A stretch of 47,602 nucleotides of DNA from Phycisphaeraceae bacterium (lineage in GTDB: Bacteria; Planctomycetota; Phycisphaerae; Phycisphaerales; UBA1924). The stretch is from assembly GCA_007693965.1 (NCBI GenBank), contig RECQ01000063.1:1-47602 (forward strand). The letters run 5' to 3'. Below are positions 15,145-25,764 of this stretch, piece by piece. The notes beneath the pieces were generated by a model that saw nothing but the letters and a program-made list of their open reading frames with translations, ran no database searches and was not told the origin of the DNA. Position 1 is the first letter of the stretch, and the number at the start of each line of letters is the position of its first letter. The translations under genes and the position numbers were made by a program.

Positions 15145-15480
15145 TCAGGCGGCGTCGGTAAGTCGCAGGTGGCGGTTGATGTAGCGGTTAAAGATGCGCA
15201 CGGCGTCCGGATCGCCGGCGTAGCAATCCTCGAAAAAGCCCGGCGCCGCCAGCTCCGGAGCGCTGGCGTATTCGACGCCATCGAGTGTTTCGCTGGCCCA
15301 ATGGGCCGGACGGGCGGGATCTATGACCTTGAACAGTGATGCGGGGAAGAGGTATGGCCTTCCCGCATCGTCAAGGATTCGATAGTCGCCGGCCTCGATG
15401 GCGATGACTTCATAGGACTCGCCCTGCGTCAGATCGTAGACCACATCATTCATTTTGGATTGAGCGCATTCAACTTTCAT
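15145..15480 (-). CDS. Small conserved hypothetical protein
   Basis: This 111-residue cytosolic-looking protein has a strand-rich first half. The pattern LTQGESYEVIAIEAGDYRIL followed by GRPYLFPASLFKVID reads like a small SH3-type barrel seen in short proteins of unknown role in many phyla. The second half is helical (FFEDCYAGDPDAVRIFNRY). An alternative start at residue 10 (MNDVVYD) would leave the same fold. No functional clue comes from the neighbours, aconitase upstream and an unknown secreted protein downstream. Confidence 0.6.
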   Translation of the reverse strand: MKVECAQSKMNDVVYDLTQGESYEVIAIEAGDYRILDDAGRPYLFPASLFKVIDPARPAHWASETLDGVEYASAPELAAPGFFEDCYAGDPDAVRIFNRYINRHLRLTDAA

Positions 15481-15537
15481 GACACATCGCGCCTCACGGC
15501 CACACGTTTGATCTCGAATCTTCCGAGGCAGCGAAGC

Positions 15538-18351
<2,814 letters not shown>

Positions 18352-18527
18352 GGCGGACCTCCGTGGGGCGTCAAGGGGCTGTGTCAGGGGGATGGAAGGG
18401 GCTCAGGACGCCTTCGTCCGAGCCTTTTTGTCACACGATACGAGGCTGGCATGGGCCAGCCAAGGGGAGGCGGAAGCGAAGAGATTCCACGCGTTGATCG
18501 GGGCGGCCGCGGGGTGACGGGGGTTGT

Positions 18528-18602
18528 TTGTGTCCGAGCGATGGAGAAGAGGGAAGGAGAAGGAGCCCTCTCCCTGCCCTCTCCCAGGGGGAGAGGATTG
18601 GG
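18528..18602. repeat. Dispersed repeat of about 75 bp, copy 1
   Basis: The segment contains GGAGAAGGAGCCCTC, CCCTGCCCTCTCCCAGG and GGGAGAGG. The last two arms form a hairpin. The same order of blocks occurs at about 33500-33572 with few differences. It lies between the aconitase start and the next gene and is followed at once by a REP element. Nothing else is evident in 18352-18633. Confidence 0.8.
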
Positions 18603-18604
18603 GA

Positions 18605-18628
18605 GCGAGCCCGTAGCGCGAGCGAGGG
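18605..18628. repeat. 24-bp REP element (single copy, reverse orientation)
   Basis: GAGCCCGTAGCGCGAGCGAGGG matches the arm at 3550-3573 apart from two positions over the full 24 bases. It ends 6 bp before the stop of the oxidoreductase-like gene. Confidence 0.75.
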
Positions 18629-18633
18629 TTGCT

Positions 18634-19767
18634 CTATGCCGCTCCTGTCATGCGGAGGAGTGTGGCCGGTGATTCGGGCTGGCCGGTGCGGGCGCTGAGG
18701 ACGGCGGCTTCGGCCATCGCCAGCACGGTGCGCACGTCCAGCGGCGCTTCCCTGGGGGCGCGGGGGTCGAGCATGTGGTTGATCTCGTCGCCGATGGCGG
18801 CGGCGGCGGCGAGGGCGCCGTCGGGCGTGGTCTTCTTCCTGCTTCCCCTCGCGGCGGGGGATTTCTCGATCACCTTGCCGGTGGCGTCGAGCCATTCGAA
18901 GCCGGCTTCGTCGATACGCAGACACCCGTTGGAGCCGAGCAGCGTCACGCCTCGGAACCAGCGCCCGCCGCGGTCGGTGAGCGTGACGGCGGCGGAGCGT
19001 CCATCGGCGTAGCGCATGTGGGCGGTCATGTCGCCGCGAAGGTCGCGCAGCGATTCACCCGCGGCGAGGCGCAGCCCTGAGATGGAGCGCGGGCCGCGGA
19101 CGGAGGCGTCGATCGTTTCGGGCTCGCCGAGGGCGGCCATGACGGCGTCCATGGCGTCGAAGACTCGGGCGGCGAGCGTGCCCTGCCCGACGCCGGAGCG
19201 GGCGGAGAGGTCCATCGTCTCGACCTGTCCGAACTGCTCGAAGAGATCGGCGGCGGCGCGGAAGCCGGGCGCGTGGCGCATGCGCGGCGCGAAGGAGGCG
19301 CCGGACTGGCGGGCGCTGTCCAGGCGGCGCAGGCGCGTGAGTTCGGTGAGCGAGCCCGGAGCCGGTTCGAGCGACACGACGCGCAGGCCACGGCTCTCGC
19401 AGCGGCGCATGAACTCGATGTCTTCGAGCAATTCCCACAGCCCGGCGCCGGAGAGCGATGCGAGCAGGGCTACCTCGGCGTCGGCGGCGCCGAGGGCATG
19501 GCGCAGGTCGTCGTGGGGCTCGCCACCAAGCGCCTCGGCCAGCTTGCGGGCCTCGGCGGGGGCGCTGCCGACGGCGGTGAACTCAAGATTCGCCAGGTCG
19601 GCCACCGCGCGCACCAGCTCGACTTGCTCCGGCGCCAGCCAGACGAGGGCGCGCCGCTTCGGGGCCGGTGGGGCCGCATCGGGGGCCTTTTTCGGCGCCG
19701 GGCTGGGGGCCGGGTGGTCCGGCGTCGTCGCGGACGCGGATCGGGTTGGTTTTTTGCGCGTGGCCAT
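18634..19767 (-). CDS. Gfo/Idh/MocA-like protein, probably degenerate
   Basis: The protein has 377 residues. After a Lys/Pro/Ala-rich N-terminus (about 35 residues, basic) comes a region with Rossmann-like rhythm (RRALVWLAPEQVELVRAVADL) but without the usual GxGxxG. The second half resembles the C-terminal alpha/beta domain of Gfo/Idh/MocA oxidoreductases, for example AHMRYADGRSAAVTLTDRGG, GSNGCLRIDEAGFEWLD and the final helix near TVLAMAEAAVLSARTG. Loss of the nucleotide loop suggests a non-catalytic or altered member. The ATG at 19767 faces rnpB, only 46 bp away. Confidence 0.6.
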   Translation of the reverse strand: MATRKKPTRSASATTPDHPAPSPAPKKAPDAAPPAPKRRALVWLAPEQVELVRAVADLANLEFTAVGSAPAEARKLAEALGGEPHDDLRHALGAADAEVALLASLSGAGLWELLEDIEFMRRCESRGLRVVSLEPAPGSLTELTRLRRLDSARQSGASFAPRMRHAPGFRAAADLFEQFGQVETMDLSARSGVGQGTLAARVFDAMDAVMAALGEPETIDASVRGPRSISGLRLAAGESLRDLRGDMTAHMRYADGRSAAVTLTDRGGRWFRGVTLLGSNGCLRIDEAGFEWLDATGKVIEKSPAARGSRKKTTPDGALAAAAAIGDEINHMLDPRAPREAPLDVRTVLAMAEAAVLSARTGQPESPATLLRMTGAA

Positions 19768-19813
19768 CGCCCCGATCCTATCGACGTCGGCGGGCGTAGC
19801 ATATGAATGAAGA

Positions 19814-20209
19814 AGCGTGAACAGGCGGCCGCCGGCGGGGCTTTCGGGCTCCGTCCGGAGGAAAGTCCGAACACGGCAGGACACGGTGGTGGATAACGTC
19901 CACCCGCCCGTCGGTCGCGGGTGAGGGACAGCGCCACAGAGAACAGACCGCCGATGGCCGCAGCGATGCGGCACAGGCAAGGGTGAAACGGTGCGGTAAG
20001 AGCGCACCGCCCGGCTGGCGACAGTCGGGGCAGGGCAAGCCCCACCGCGTGCAAGGTCATGCAGTCCTCGTCTCTTCTTCGGAAGAGAACGGCCGGTCCG
20101 GTCGGAAGGGGACGGGTGGACCGCTGATGACCGTGATGGCGACATCGCGGCAAGAGAAATGGTCGCCTCCCGGTTCGCCGGGAACAGAATTCGGCTTATC
20201 GTTCACGCT
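19814..20209 (+). ncRNA. rnpB: RNase P RNA, bacterial class A
   Basis: The catalytic RNA of RNase P trims tRNA 5' leaders. The ends AGCGTGAAC (19814-19822) and GTTCACGCT (20201-20209) pair as P1. The conserved 5' block GAGGAAAGTCCGAAC is at about 19858-19872, and the 3' conserved block GAACAGAATTCGGCTTAT is at 20182-20199, as in P4 and J-regions of class A RNAs. GGTGAAACGGTGCGGTAAGAGC near 19981 is the P11-P12 region. Length is about 396 nt. A perfect terminator follows at once. Confidence 0.96.
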
Positions 20210-20220
20210 CGACCGTGGTT

Positions 20221-20256
20221 GGGCTCCGGGGAAACCCGGAGCCCTCCTTTGTTTTC
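20221..20256 (+). terminator. Rho-independent terminator of rnpB
   Basis: GGGCTCCGGG and CCCGGAGCCC form a perfect 10-bp stem with a GAAA tetraloop, followed by TCCTTTGTTTT. Confidence 0.95.
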
Positions 20257-20263
20257 GTACGGA

Positions 20264-20333
20264 GTTCCGAGTTCTGAGTACCGAGTACTGAGTTCCGAGT
20301 ACCGAGTACCGAGTTCTGGGTGCTGAGTGCTGG
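20264..20333. repeat. Heptamer tandem array, family GTNCYGA (10 units)
   Basis: Ten 7-bp units: GTTCCGA, GTTCTGA, GTACCGA, GTACTGA, GTTCCGA, two GTACCGA, GTTCTGG, GTGCTGA and GTGCTGG. It shares the family consensus with the array at 2524-2607, about 18 kb away, and sits just behind the rnpB terminator. Confidence 0.92.
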
Positions 20334-20391
20334 TGGGTAGGTGTGTGTGGTTGGTGGAGCGCTTCCGTATCCTGTTTGTAGCGAGGGCCGC

Positions 20392-20862
20392 ATGATTGAT
20401 GAGAAAGACGACATCGCGGGCAAGCTGGTGCTGGGGAGGCGCGAGGTGGTGGCGATCCCTGAGTGGGGGATCCGCCGAGTGCGCGCCAAGGTGGACACGG
20501 GGGCGCGCACCAGTTCGATCCATGTCGGGCGCATCGAGGTCATCGACGATCGTGTGCATTTCGATGTGATGCTCTCGCGGAAGAACCCGACGAAGGCGGT
20601 GCCCGTCGAGGCGGCGCTGGCGCGGATGGCGAGCGTGCGGCCCAGCACGGGGGAGGCGCAGAGCCGGCCGGTGGTGGAGGTGGAGATTGTGATCGGAAGT
20701 GTTCGCCGCAGAATCGAGCTGACTCTGGTCTGCCGCCGGGGCATGCTGTGCCGCATGTTGCTGGGGCGCAGCGCCATCGAGGGCGATTTTCTGGTCGATC
20801 CGTCGCGGAAGTACATCCAGGGCAAGCCGGCGATCGATCGCCAGAGAAAGGACGCCTCATGA
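20392..20862 (+). CDS. Retropepsin-like aspartic protease of the RimK-associated (Zn_protease/RimB) family
   Basis: This 156-residue protein has the flap-type aspartic protease signature VDTGARTSSIH near residues 37-47 and the second hydrophobic-Gly element LLGRSAIEGDFLVD near 125-138. This is COG4067 (Pfam 'Zn_protease'), called ATP-dependent zinc protease in databases, though the DTGA motif points to a retropepsin fold. In pseudomonads the family member RimB works with RimK to trim poly-glutamate tails from ribosomal protein S6. Its stop overlaps the rimK start by four bases, supporting a shared role. GAGGG precedes the ATG. Confidence 0.85.
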   Translation: MIDEKDDIAGKLVLGRREVVAIPEWGIRRVRAKVDTGARTSSIHVGRIEVIDDRVHFDVMLSRKNPTKAVPVEAALARMASVRPSTGEAQSRPVVEVEIVIGSVRRRIELTLVCRRGMLCRMLLGRSAIEGDFLVDPSRKYIQGKPAIDRQRKDAS

Positions 20863-22055
20863 AGCTCGGGATCCTCTCGCGGAGTCCGCGTGCGTACAGC
20901 ACGAAGCGCCTTCGCGAAGCGGCGGCGGCGCGGGGCCACACGGTCAAGGTGCTGGACACGCTCAAGTTCGCCATCTCGCTGGAGAAGGAGCAGCCAGACC
21001 TGCTGTTCCGCGGCAAGCGGCTCTCGAACTACGACGCGGTGATCCCCAGGATCGGCGCCTCGATCACTTACTTCGGCGCCGCGGTGGTGCGGCAGTTCCA
21101 GGAGATGGATGTCTTCTGCGCCAACACCGCCACCGGCATCGCCAACAGCCGCGACAAGCTGCGCTCGCTGCAGATGCTCAGCCGCCACGACATCGGCATC
21201 CCGCCGACCACCTTCGTGCGCGACCGACGCGACATCCTGCCCGCGATCGATCGCGTCGGCGGCGCCCCGGTCATCATCAAGGTACTGGAGGGGACGCAGG
21301 GTGTGGGCGTCATCCTGGCCGAGTCGCGCAAGATCGCCGAGGCCATCATCGAGACGCTGCACGGCGCCAACCAGAACGTGCTGGTGCAGAAGTTTGTCGC
21401 GGAGAGCAAGGGCAAGGACATCCGCGCCTTCGTGGTGGGCGACCGCGTCGTCGCGGCGATGCGGCGCACGGCCCAGGGGCAGGAGTTCCGCAGCAACGTG
21501 CACCGCGGCGGCGTGGCGGAGGGCGTCGAGCTCGACCCCATGTTCGAGCGCACCGCCATCCGGGCGACGCAGATCATGGGCCTGCGCATCGGCGGCGTGG
21601 ACATGCTTGAGGGCCGCGAGGGGCCGCAGGTGCTGGAGGTGAACTCCTCGCCCGGGCTGGAAGGGATCGAGGGCGCCACCGGCGTGGATGTGGCCGGGGC
21701 CGTGATCGAATATGTCGCCGACCATGTGCAGTTTCCCGAGCTGGACATCCGCCAGCGGCTCACCGTCGCCCGGGGCTACGGCGTCAGCGAGATGTTCATC
21801 CCGAAGGATTCGACGCTGGTGGGGCAGTCGCTGGCCGAGAGCGAGCTGCGCGAGCGGGACATCGTCGTCCTGACCATCGAGCGCGATGAGGATGTGATCG
21901 CCAATCCCCGGGGAGATGATACGATTCTGGCCGAGGATCGCCTGCTGTGTTTCGGGAAGCTGCGGGCGATGAAGGCGCTCATCCCGACGCGGCGAAAGAA
22001 GCGCCGGCGGAAGAAGGTGCAGGCGGCGTCATCCGCGAGCGAGGACAATGCATGA
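20859..22055 (+). CDS. rimK: RimK-type glutamate ligase with C-terminal RCK_C (TrkA-C) domain
   Basis: The 398-residue product has a RimK N-terminal domain, then ATP-grasp (PPTTFVRDRRDI, VIIKVLEGTQGVGVILAE, GKDIRAFVVGDRVVAAM, GPQVLEVNSSPGLEGIE). RimK adds glutamates to the C-terminus of ribosomal protein S6 and makes poly-alpha-glutamate. E. coli RimK ends near residue 300. Here about 70 more residues resemble an RCK_C/TrkA-C ligand-binding domain (PKDSTLVGQSLAESELRERD, then LAEDRLLCFGK), followed by a very basic tail (RRKKRRRKK). RCK_C domains bind small ligands, including c-di-AMP in potassium channels, so the fusion may regulate the ligase. Coupled on both sides by ATGA overlaps. Confidence 0.93.
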   Translation: MKLGILSRSPRAYSTKRLREAAAARGHTVKVLDTLKFAISLEKEQPDLLFRGKRLSNYDAVIPRIGASITYFGAAVVRQFQEMDVFCANTATGIANSRDKLRSLQMLSRHDIGIPPTTFVRDRRDILPAIDRVGGAPVIIKVLEGTQGVGVILAESRKIAEAIIETLHGANQNVLVQKFVAESKGKDIRAFVVGDRVVAAMRRTAQGQEFRSNVHRGGVAEGVELDPMFERTAIRATQIMGLRIGGVDMLEGREGPQVLEVNSSPGLEGIEGATGVDVAGAVIEYVADHVQFPELDIRQRLTVARGYGVSEMFIPKDSTLVGQSLAESELRERDIVVLTIERDEDVIANPRGDDTILAEDRLLCFGKLRAMKALIPTRRKKRRRKKVQAASSASEDNA

Positions 22056-23137
22056 ACGACGGTGTGCTGGCGATCGGCGGCGAAGAGATCGGACTCGGGG
22101 AAACGCGTGATCTTGAGCTCGCAGTTGCAGAGAGCTTCACCGGCTCGCCCGTGAGCATCCCGCTTCGTGTCTGGCGGGCGGAGCAGCCGGGGCCGACCAT
22201 TTTCGTCACCGCCGCGGTGCATGGCGATGAACTCAATGGCGCCGGCGTGGTGCGCGAGATCATCCTGCGCAATCCCTTCGAGCTGAAGGCGGGCTCGCTG
22301 CTGCTGGCGCCGGTGGTGAACGTGCTGGGCTTCGAGCGCCACTCGCGCTACCTGCCCGACCGGCGCGATCTGAACCGCTGTTTCCCCGGCCGTGCCGAGG
22401 GCAGCCTCGCCTCGCGCCTCGCCTACACCGTCTACAACGAGATCATCATGAACTCGGACTACGGCATCGACCTGCACACCGCCGCGGTGCGCCGGACGAA
22501 CTTCCCCAACGTCCGTGGCGATCTGCGCTCCGACGACGTGCGCCGCCTGGCCGAGGCCTTCGGGTGCGAGGTCATCATCGACGGCGCCGGCCCGATGAAG
22601 ACGCTGCGCCGGGCCGCGTGCCGGGCCAAACGACCGACGATCGTGCTGGAGGCGGGCGAGGTGTGGAAGATGGAGCCGCACGTGATCGAGTGGGGGGTTC
22701 GCGGGATTCGCAACGCGCTGATCATGCTCGGCATGGTGGAGGGCGAGCGCAGCGCGCCGCCCTATCAGGCGATTGTCCGCAAGACCACCTGGCTGCGCGC
22801 CAAGGTGGGGGGTGTGCTGCAGTTCCACGTGGCGCCCGGCGACTTCGTGGACGAGGACCAGGCCATCGCCACCAATTCCAGCCTGCTGGGGCGCGAGCAG
22901 AACGTGATCCGCTCGACGAGCGAGGGCATCGTGCTGGGCATGACGACGCTGCCCGCCGTGGCGCCGGGCGATCCGGTGTGCCATGTGGCGATCCCGGAGG
23001 AGGGCGTGGCGAAGCTGCGGCGGAAGATCCGGGGCGAGTCGGATGAGAGCCTGCACGAGCGCACGCGTGAGACCCTCGCCGCGGGCATGCATGTGACGGA
23101 GTGGGAAGAGCAGGGCGAAGTCGAGTCGGAGACCTGA
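22052..23137 (+). CDS. AspA/AstE-type zinc deacylase (succinylglutamate desuccinylase family)
   Basis: This 361-residue protein carries the M14-like zinc site of the aspartoacylase/succinylglutamate desuccinylase family: H57 and E60 in AVHGDELNG, the DLNRCFPG motif at 106-113, H142 in DLHT and a catalytic Glu candidate in LEAGE near 200-203. The C-terminal beta part (VAPGDFVDEDQAIA, GIVLGMTTLP) resembles the lipoyl-like end of such enzymes. Its start overlaps the rimK stop. The order protease-RimK-deacylase recurs in marine and soil bacteria, which suggests that it removes or edits glutamyl or acyl groups in the same pathway. Substrate not established. Confidence 0.87.
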   Translation: MNDGVLAIGGEEIGLGETRDLELAVAESFTGSPVSIPLRVWRAEQPGPTIFVTAAVHGDELNGAGVVREIILRNPFELKAGSLLLAPVVNVLGFERHSRYLPDRRDLNRCFPGRAEGSLASRLAYTVYNEIIMNSDYGIDLHTAAVRRTNFPNVRGDLRSDDVRRLAEAFGCEVIIDGAGPMKTLRRAACRAKRPTIVLEAGEVWKMEPHVIEWGVRGIRNALIMLGMVEGERSAPPYQAIVRKTTWLRAKVGGVLQFHVAPGDFVDEDQAIATNSSLLGREQNVIRSTSEGIVLGMTTLPAVAPGDPVCHVAIPEEGVAKLRRKIRGESDESLHERTRETLAAGMHVTEWEEQGEVESET

Positions 23138-23173
23138 CCTCGCGTCCGTCCGGCCTGCTACGATCGTCCCGAC

Positions 23174-24682
23174 GTGTACCAGGCCCTTCTCACCCGCAGA
23201 TACCTGACGCAGAAGATCATGCCGCTGCTGGCGGTGGCGGCGGTGATGCTGTGCACGGCCATGGTGCTGATCGTCTGGTCGGTGATGGCCGGGTTCCTCA
23301 CCTCGCTTCTCGCCTCCGGGCGCACGCTGATGGGCGATGTGATCATCCAGTGGCCGGTGGCGGGGATCCCGTACTACGAGGAGCTGATCGAGAAGCTGGA
23401 GGACGACCCGATGGTCGCCGCCGGCGCCCCGACGCTGGAGACGCCCGGCCTGCTGGGCATGCCCGACGGCGCCACCAAGACGGTGCAGGTGGTGGGCGTC
23501 GAGGGGGAGAGCTACGACCGCGTCACCGGCTACGCCGACACGCTGTGGTGGCGTCCTCTCGCAGAGCCGCTGCCCCGGGACCGCGAGCGGCAGGATTTCC
23601 GCCTCGAACTGCCCGAGGATTACGAGCTGGCGGGTGAGATGCTCACGAAGATCGACCGCGAGACGGGGTCGCCCCGGGCCGCGGTGGTGCTGGGCATCGA
23701 GGCTTCGCGCGTGAATCGGCGAGCGGCGGGGGGGTGGTTCGAGTTCGGCTGGTACTTCATGCCCGAGCAGGAGATCACGCTGAGCGTGCTGCCGCTGAGC
23801 CAGCGCGGCGCCGCCATCACGGTGGAGGCGCGGCGCTTCCCCGTCGCCAACGAGATCCACACCGGCTTCTACGAGGTGGACGCCAACTACGCCTTGGTGC
23901 GCCTGGACGCCCTGCAGCGCATGCTGCGCATGCACGCGGCCCAGCGCTTCGAGGAGGGGTTCGAGTTCGGCGAGGTCATCGAGGATGAGGAGGGCGAAGA
24001 GGCCTTTGCCCAGCCGGTGATCGTGGGTGAATACCCGGCCCGGGTGACCAACATTCTGCTCCGGGGCGCCCCCGGCGTGTCGCCGGATGCGCTGCGCGAG
24101 CGGGTGCGCGAGATCTATCAGAGCTTCGCCGCGGGCCACAGCGAGTCCAGCCCTCCGGCTCCGCCCGCCGATCGTGTCTACATCCAGACCTGGGAAGAGC
24201 GTCCCGGCGTGCGCACGCTGGTGGCGGCGGTGAAGAAGGAGACGGCGCTGGTGCTCACGCTCTTCGGCTTCATCTCGATGACGGCGGCGTTCCTAGTGTG
24301 CGCGATTTTCTGGGCCATGGTGAGCGAGAAGACGCGCGACATCGGCGTGCTGCGGGCCCTCGGCGCCAGCCGCGGCGGGGTGGCGTGGCTCTTTATCCGC
24401 TACGGGCTGGCGATCGGGGTGATCGGCTCGATCCTGGGCGGGATCGTGGCCCACCTGATCGTGTGGAACATCAACCCGATTCATGAATGGATGGGTCGGG
24501 CGCTGGGCGTCTATGTGTGGGACCCGAGCATTTACTACTTCACGACGATCCCGAGCGAGGTGGAGCCCTCGAAGGCCGCCATTGTGCTTGCGGGCGGCGT
24601 GCTCTTCAGCGTGATGGGCGCCATCATCCCCGCGATGCGGGCGGCGAGGCTGGACCCGGTGCGGGCGCTGCGGTTTGAGTGA
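23174..24682 (+). CDS. ABC transporter permease, LolC/FtsX type
   Basis: This 502-residue protein begins with GTG at 23174 (MYQALLTRRYLTQK). One membrane helix lies near residues 15-42, then a large periplasmic domain of about 310 residues, then three membrane helices: near 360-385, 405-430, and at the end (AAIVLAGGVLFSVMGAIIPAMRAARLDPVRALRFE). This is the MacB/LolC layout with the FtsX domain (EKTRDIGVLRALGASRGGV). In Gram-negative bacteria such permeases pull lipoproteins from the inner membrane. The ATPase gene follows 164 bp later on the same strand. Confidence 0.9.
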   Translation: MYQALLTRRYLTQKIMPLLAVAAVMLCTAMVLIVWSVMAGFLTSLLASGRTLMGDVIIQWPVAGIPYYEELIEKLEDDPMVAAGAPTLETPGLLGMPDGATKTVQVVGVEGESYDRVTGYADTLWWRPLAEPLPRDRERQDFRLELPEDYELAGEMLTKIDRETGSPRAAVVLGIEASRVNRRAAGGWFEFGWYFMPEQEITLSVLPLSQRGAAITVEARRFPVANEIHTGFYEVDANYALVRLDALQRMLRMHAAQRFEEGFEFGEVIEDEEGEEAFAQPVIVGEYPARVTNILLRGAPGVSPDALRERVREIYQSFAAGHSESSPPAPPADRVYIQTWEERPGVRTLVAAVKKETALVLTLFGFISMTAAFLVCAIFWAMVSEKTRDIGVLRALGASRGGVAWLFIRYGLAIGVIGSILGGIVAHLIVWNINPIHEWMGRALGVYVWDPSIYYFTTIPSEVEPSKAAIVLAGGVLFSVMGAIIPAMRAARLDPVRALRFE

Positions 24683-24689
24683 GTGGATT

Positions 24690-24838
24690 GCTCACGCGGA
24701 GGCGCGGAGCGCGCAGAGAAGAGAGAAGAGTGACGAGTCAAAGTGACAGATCGAGAATTCACTGAAGCGATTGACAGACGAATCCGAACCCGAACCCCAT
24801 TTCCCTTGTCCTCTCCGCGTTCTCTGCGCCTCAGCGTG
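24690..24838. repeat. Inverted copies of an octamer-type repeat flanking the permease-ATPase gap
   Basis: A copy with GGAGGCGCGGAG begins near 24690. A reversed copy with CTCTCCGCG and CTCTGCGCCTCAGCGTGAG lies near 24811-24838. The two pair imperfectly over about 30 bp. Between them is about 90 bp with no recognised feature. Confidence 0.65.
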
Positions 24839-24846
24839 AGAAACTC

Positions 24847-25602
24847 ATGACCACACTCCTCGCCGCCAGATCGGTCTCGAAGACGTACCGCCTCGGGCGT
24901 GTGGACGTTCCCGTTCTGCGCGGCGTGAGCGTGACTGTGGCGCCGGGCGAGTGGGTCGCCATCCTCGGGGCCTCAGGCTCGGGCAAGTCGACTTTGCTGC
25001 ACCTGCTGGGCGGGCTCGACCGCCCCGACCGTCCGGAGCGGCCCGCGAAGGCGAACGGCCGGGGCGAACGCCACGAGGCGCTGGACGACGGGCAGATCCT
25101 GTTCGAGGGGCGCTCGCTGCAGCACATGTCCCAGGCGGAGCTCGATCGCTATCGCAACGTGTCGGTGGGCTTCGTCTTCCAGTTTTATCACCTGCTGCCG
25201 GAGTTGAACGTGGTGGAGAACGCGGCGCTCGGCGCCATGATTCGCCACGGGCGTCTCGGCTACATGCGCCGGGCCACCGAATGCCGCGACCGGGCCCGAT
25301 CGCTCCTCGAGCTGTTCGGTCTGGGTCAGCGGCTGAGGCATCGTCCGGCGGAGCTGTCCGGGGGCGAGCGGCAGCGGGTGGCGATCGCGCGGGCTCTGAT
25401 GAATGAGCCGGCGGTGCTGCTCGCCGATGAGCCCACCGGCAATCTTGACCGCGCCACGGGCGCGGCGATCATCGATGTCATCGCTTCATTCCGGGAGACT
25501 TCGAAGCAGACGATCGTGATGGTCACCCACGACATCGCGGTGGCTGAGCGGGCCGATCGCGTGCTGGAGCTGCGTGACGGCCGGGTGGTGGAGGCGAAGT
25601 GA
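24847..25602 (+). CDS. ABC transporter ATPase, LolD/MacB type
   Basis: This 251-residue ATPase has Walker A GASGSGKST at 41-49, Q-loop Gln112, signature LSGGE at 170-174, Walker B VLLADEP at 190-196 and a switch His in MVTHD. It would power the LolC-like permease encoded upstream. An insertion of about 25 charged residues (RPDRPERPAKANGRGERHEA) between Walker A and the Q-loop is unusual for LolD. The ATG follows directly on the octamer repeat, and no ribosome site is visible. Confidence 0.92.
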   Translation: MTTLLAARSVSKTYRLGRVDVPVLRGVSVTVAPGEWVAILGASGSGKSTLLHLLGGLDRPDRPERPAKANGRGERHEALDDGQILFEGRSLQHMSQAELDRYRNVSVGFVFQFYHLLPELNVVENAALGAMIRHGRLGYMRRATECRDRARSLLELFGLGQRLRHRPAELSGGERQRVAIARALMNEPAVLLADEPTGNLDRATGAAIIDVIASFRETSKQTIVMVTHDIAVAERADRVLELRDGRVVEAK

Positions 25603-25764
25603 GCGTCGCCGGGCGGGGCGTCGCCGGGGGCGCGGGGGGATGCGCCGGCGCATGACCCGGGCCGCGAAAGAGTGGAAATCGCCGAATATGGCGGTTTTGC
25701 ACGGGCTGGCCGATATACTCGATCATTCTCCTCCCGACCAACGCCCTTCCTGAAGGAAGTCCCG

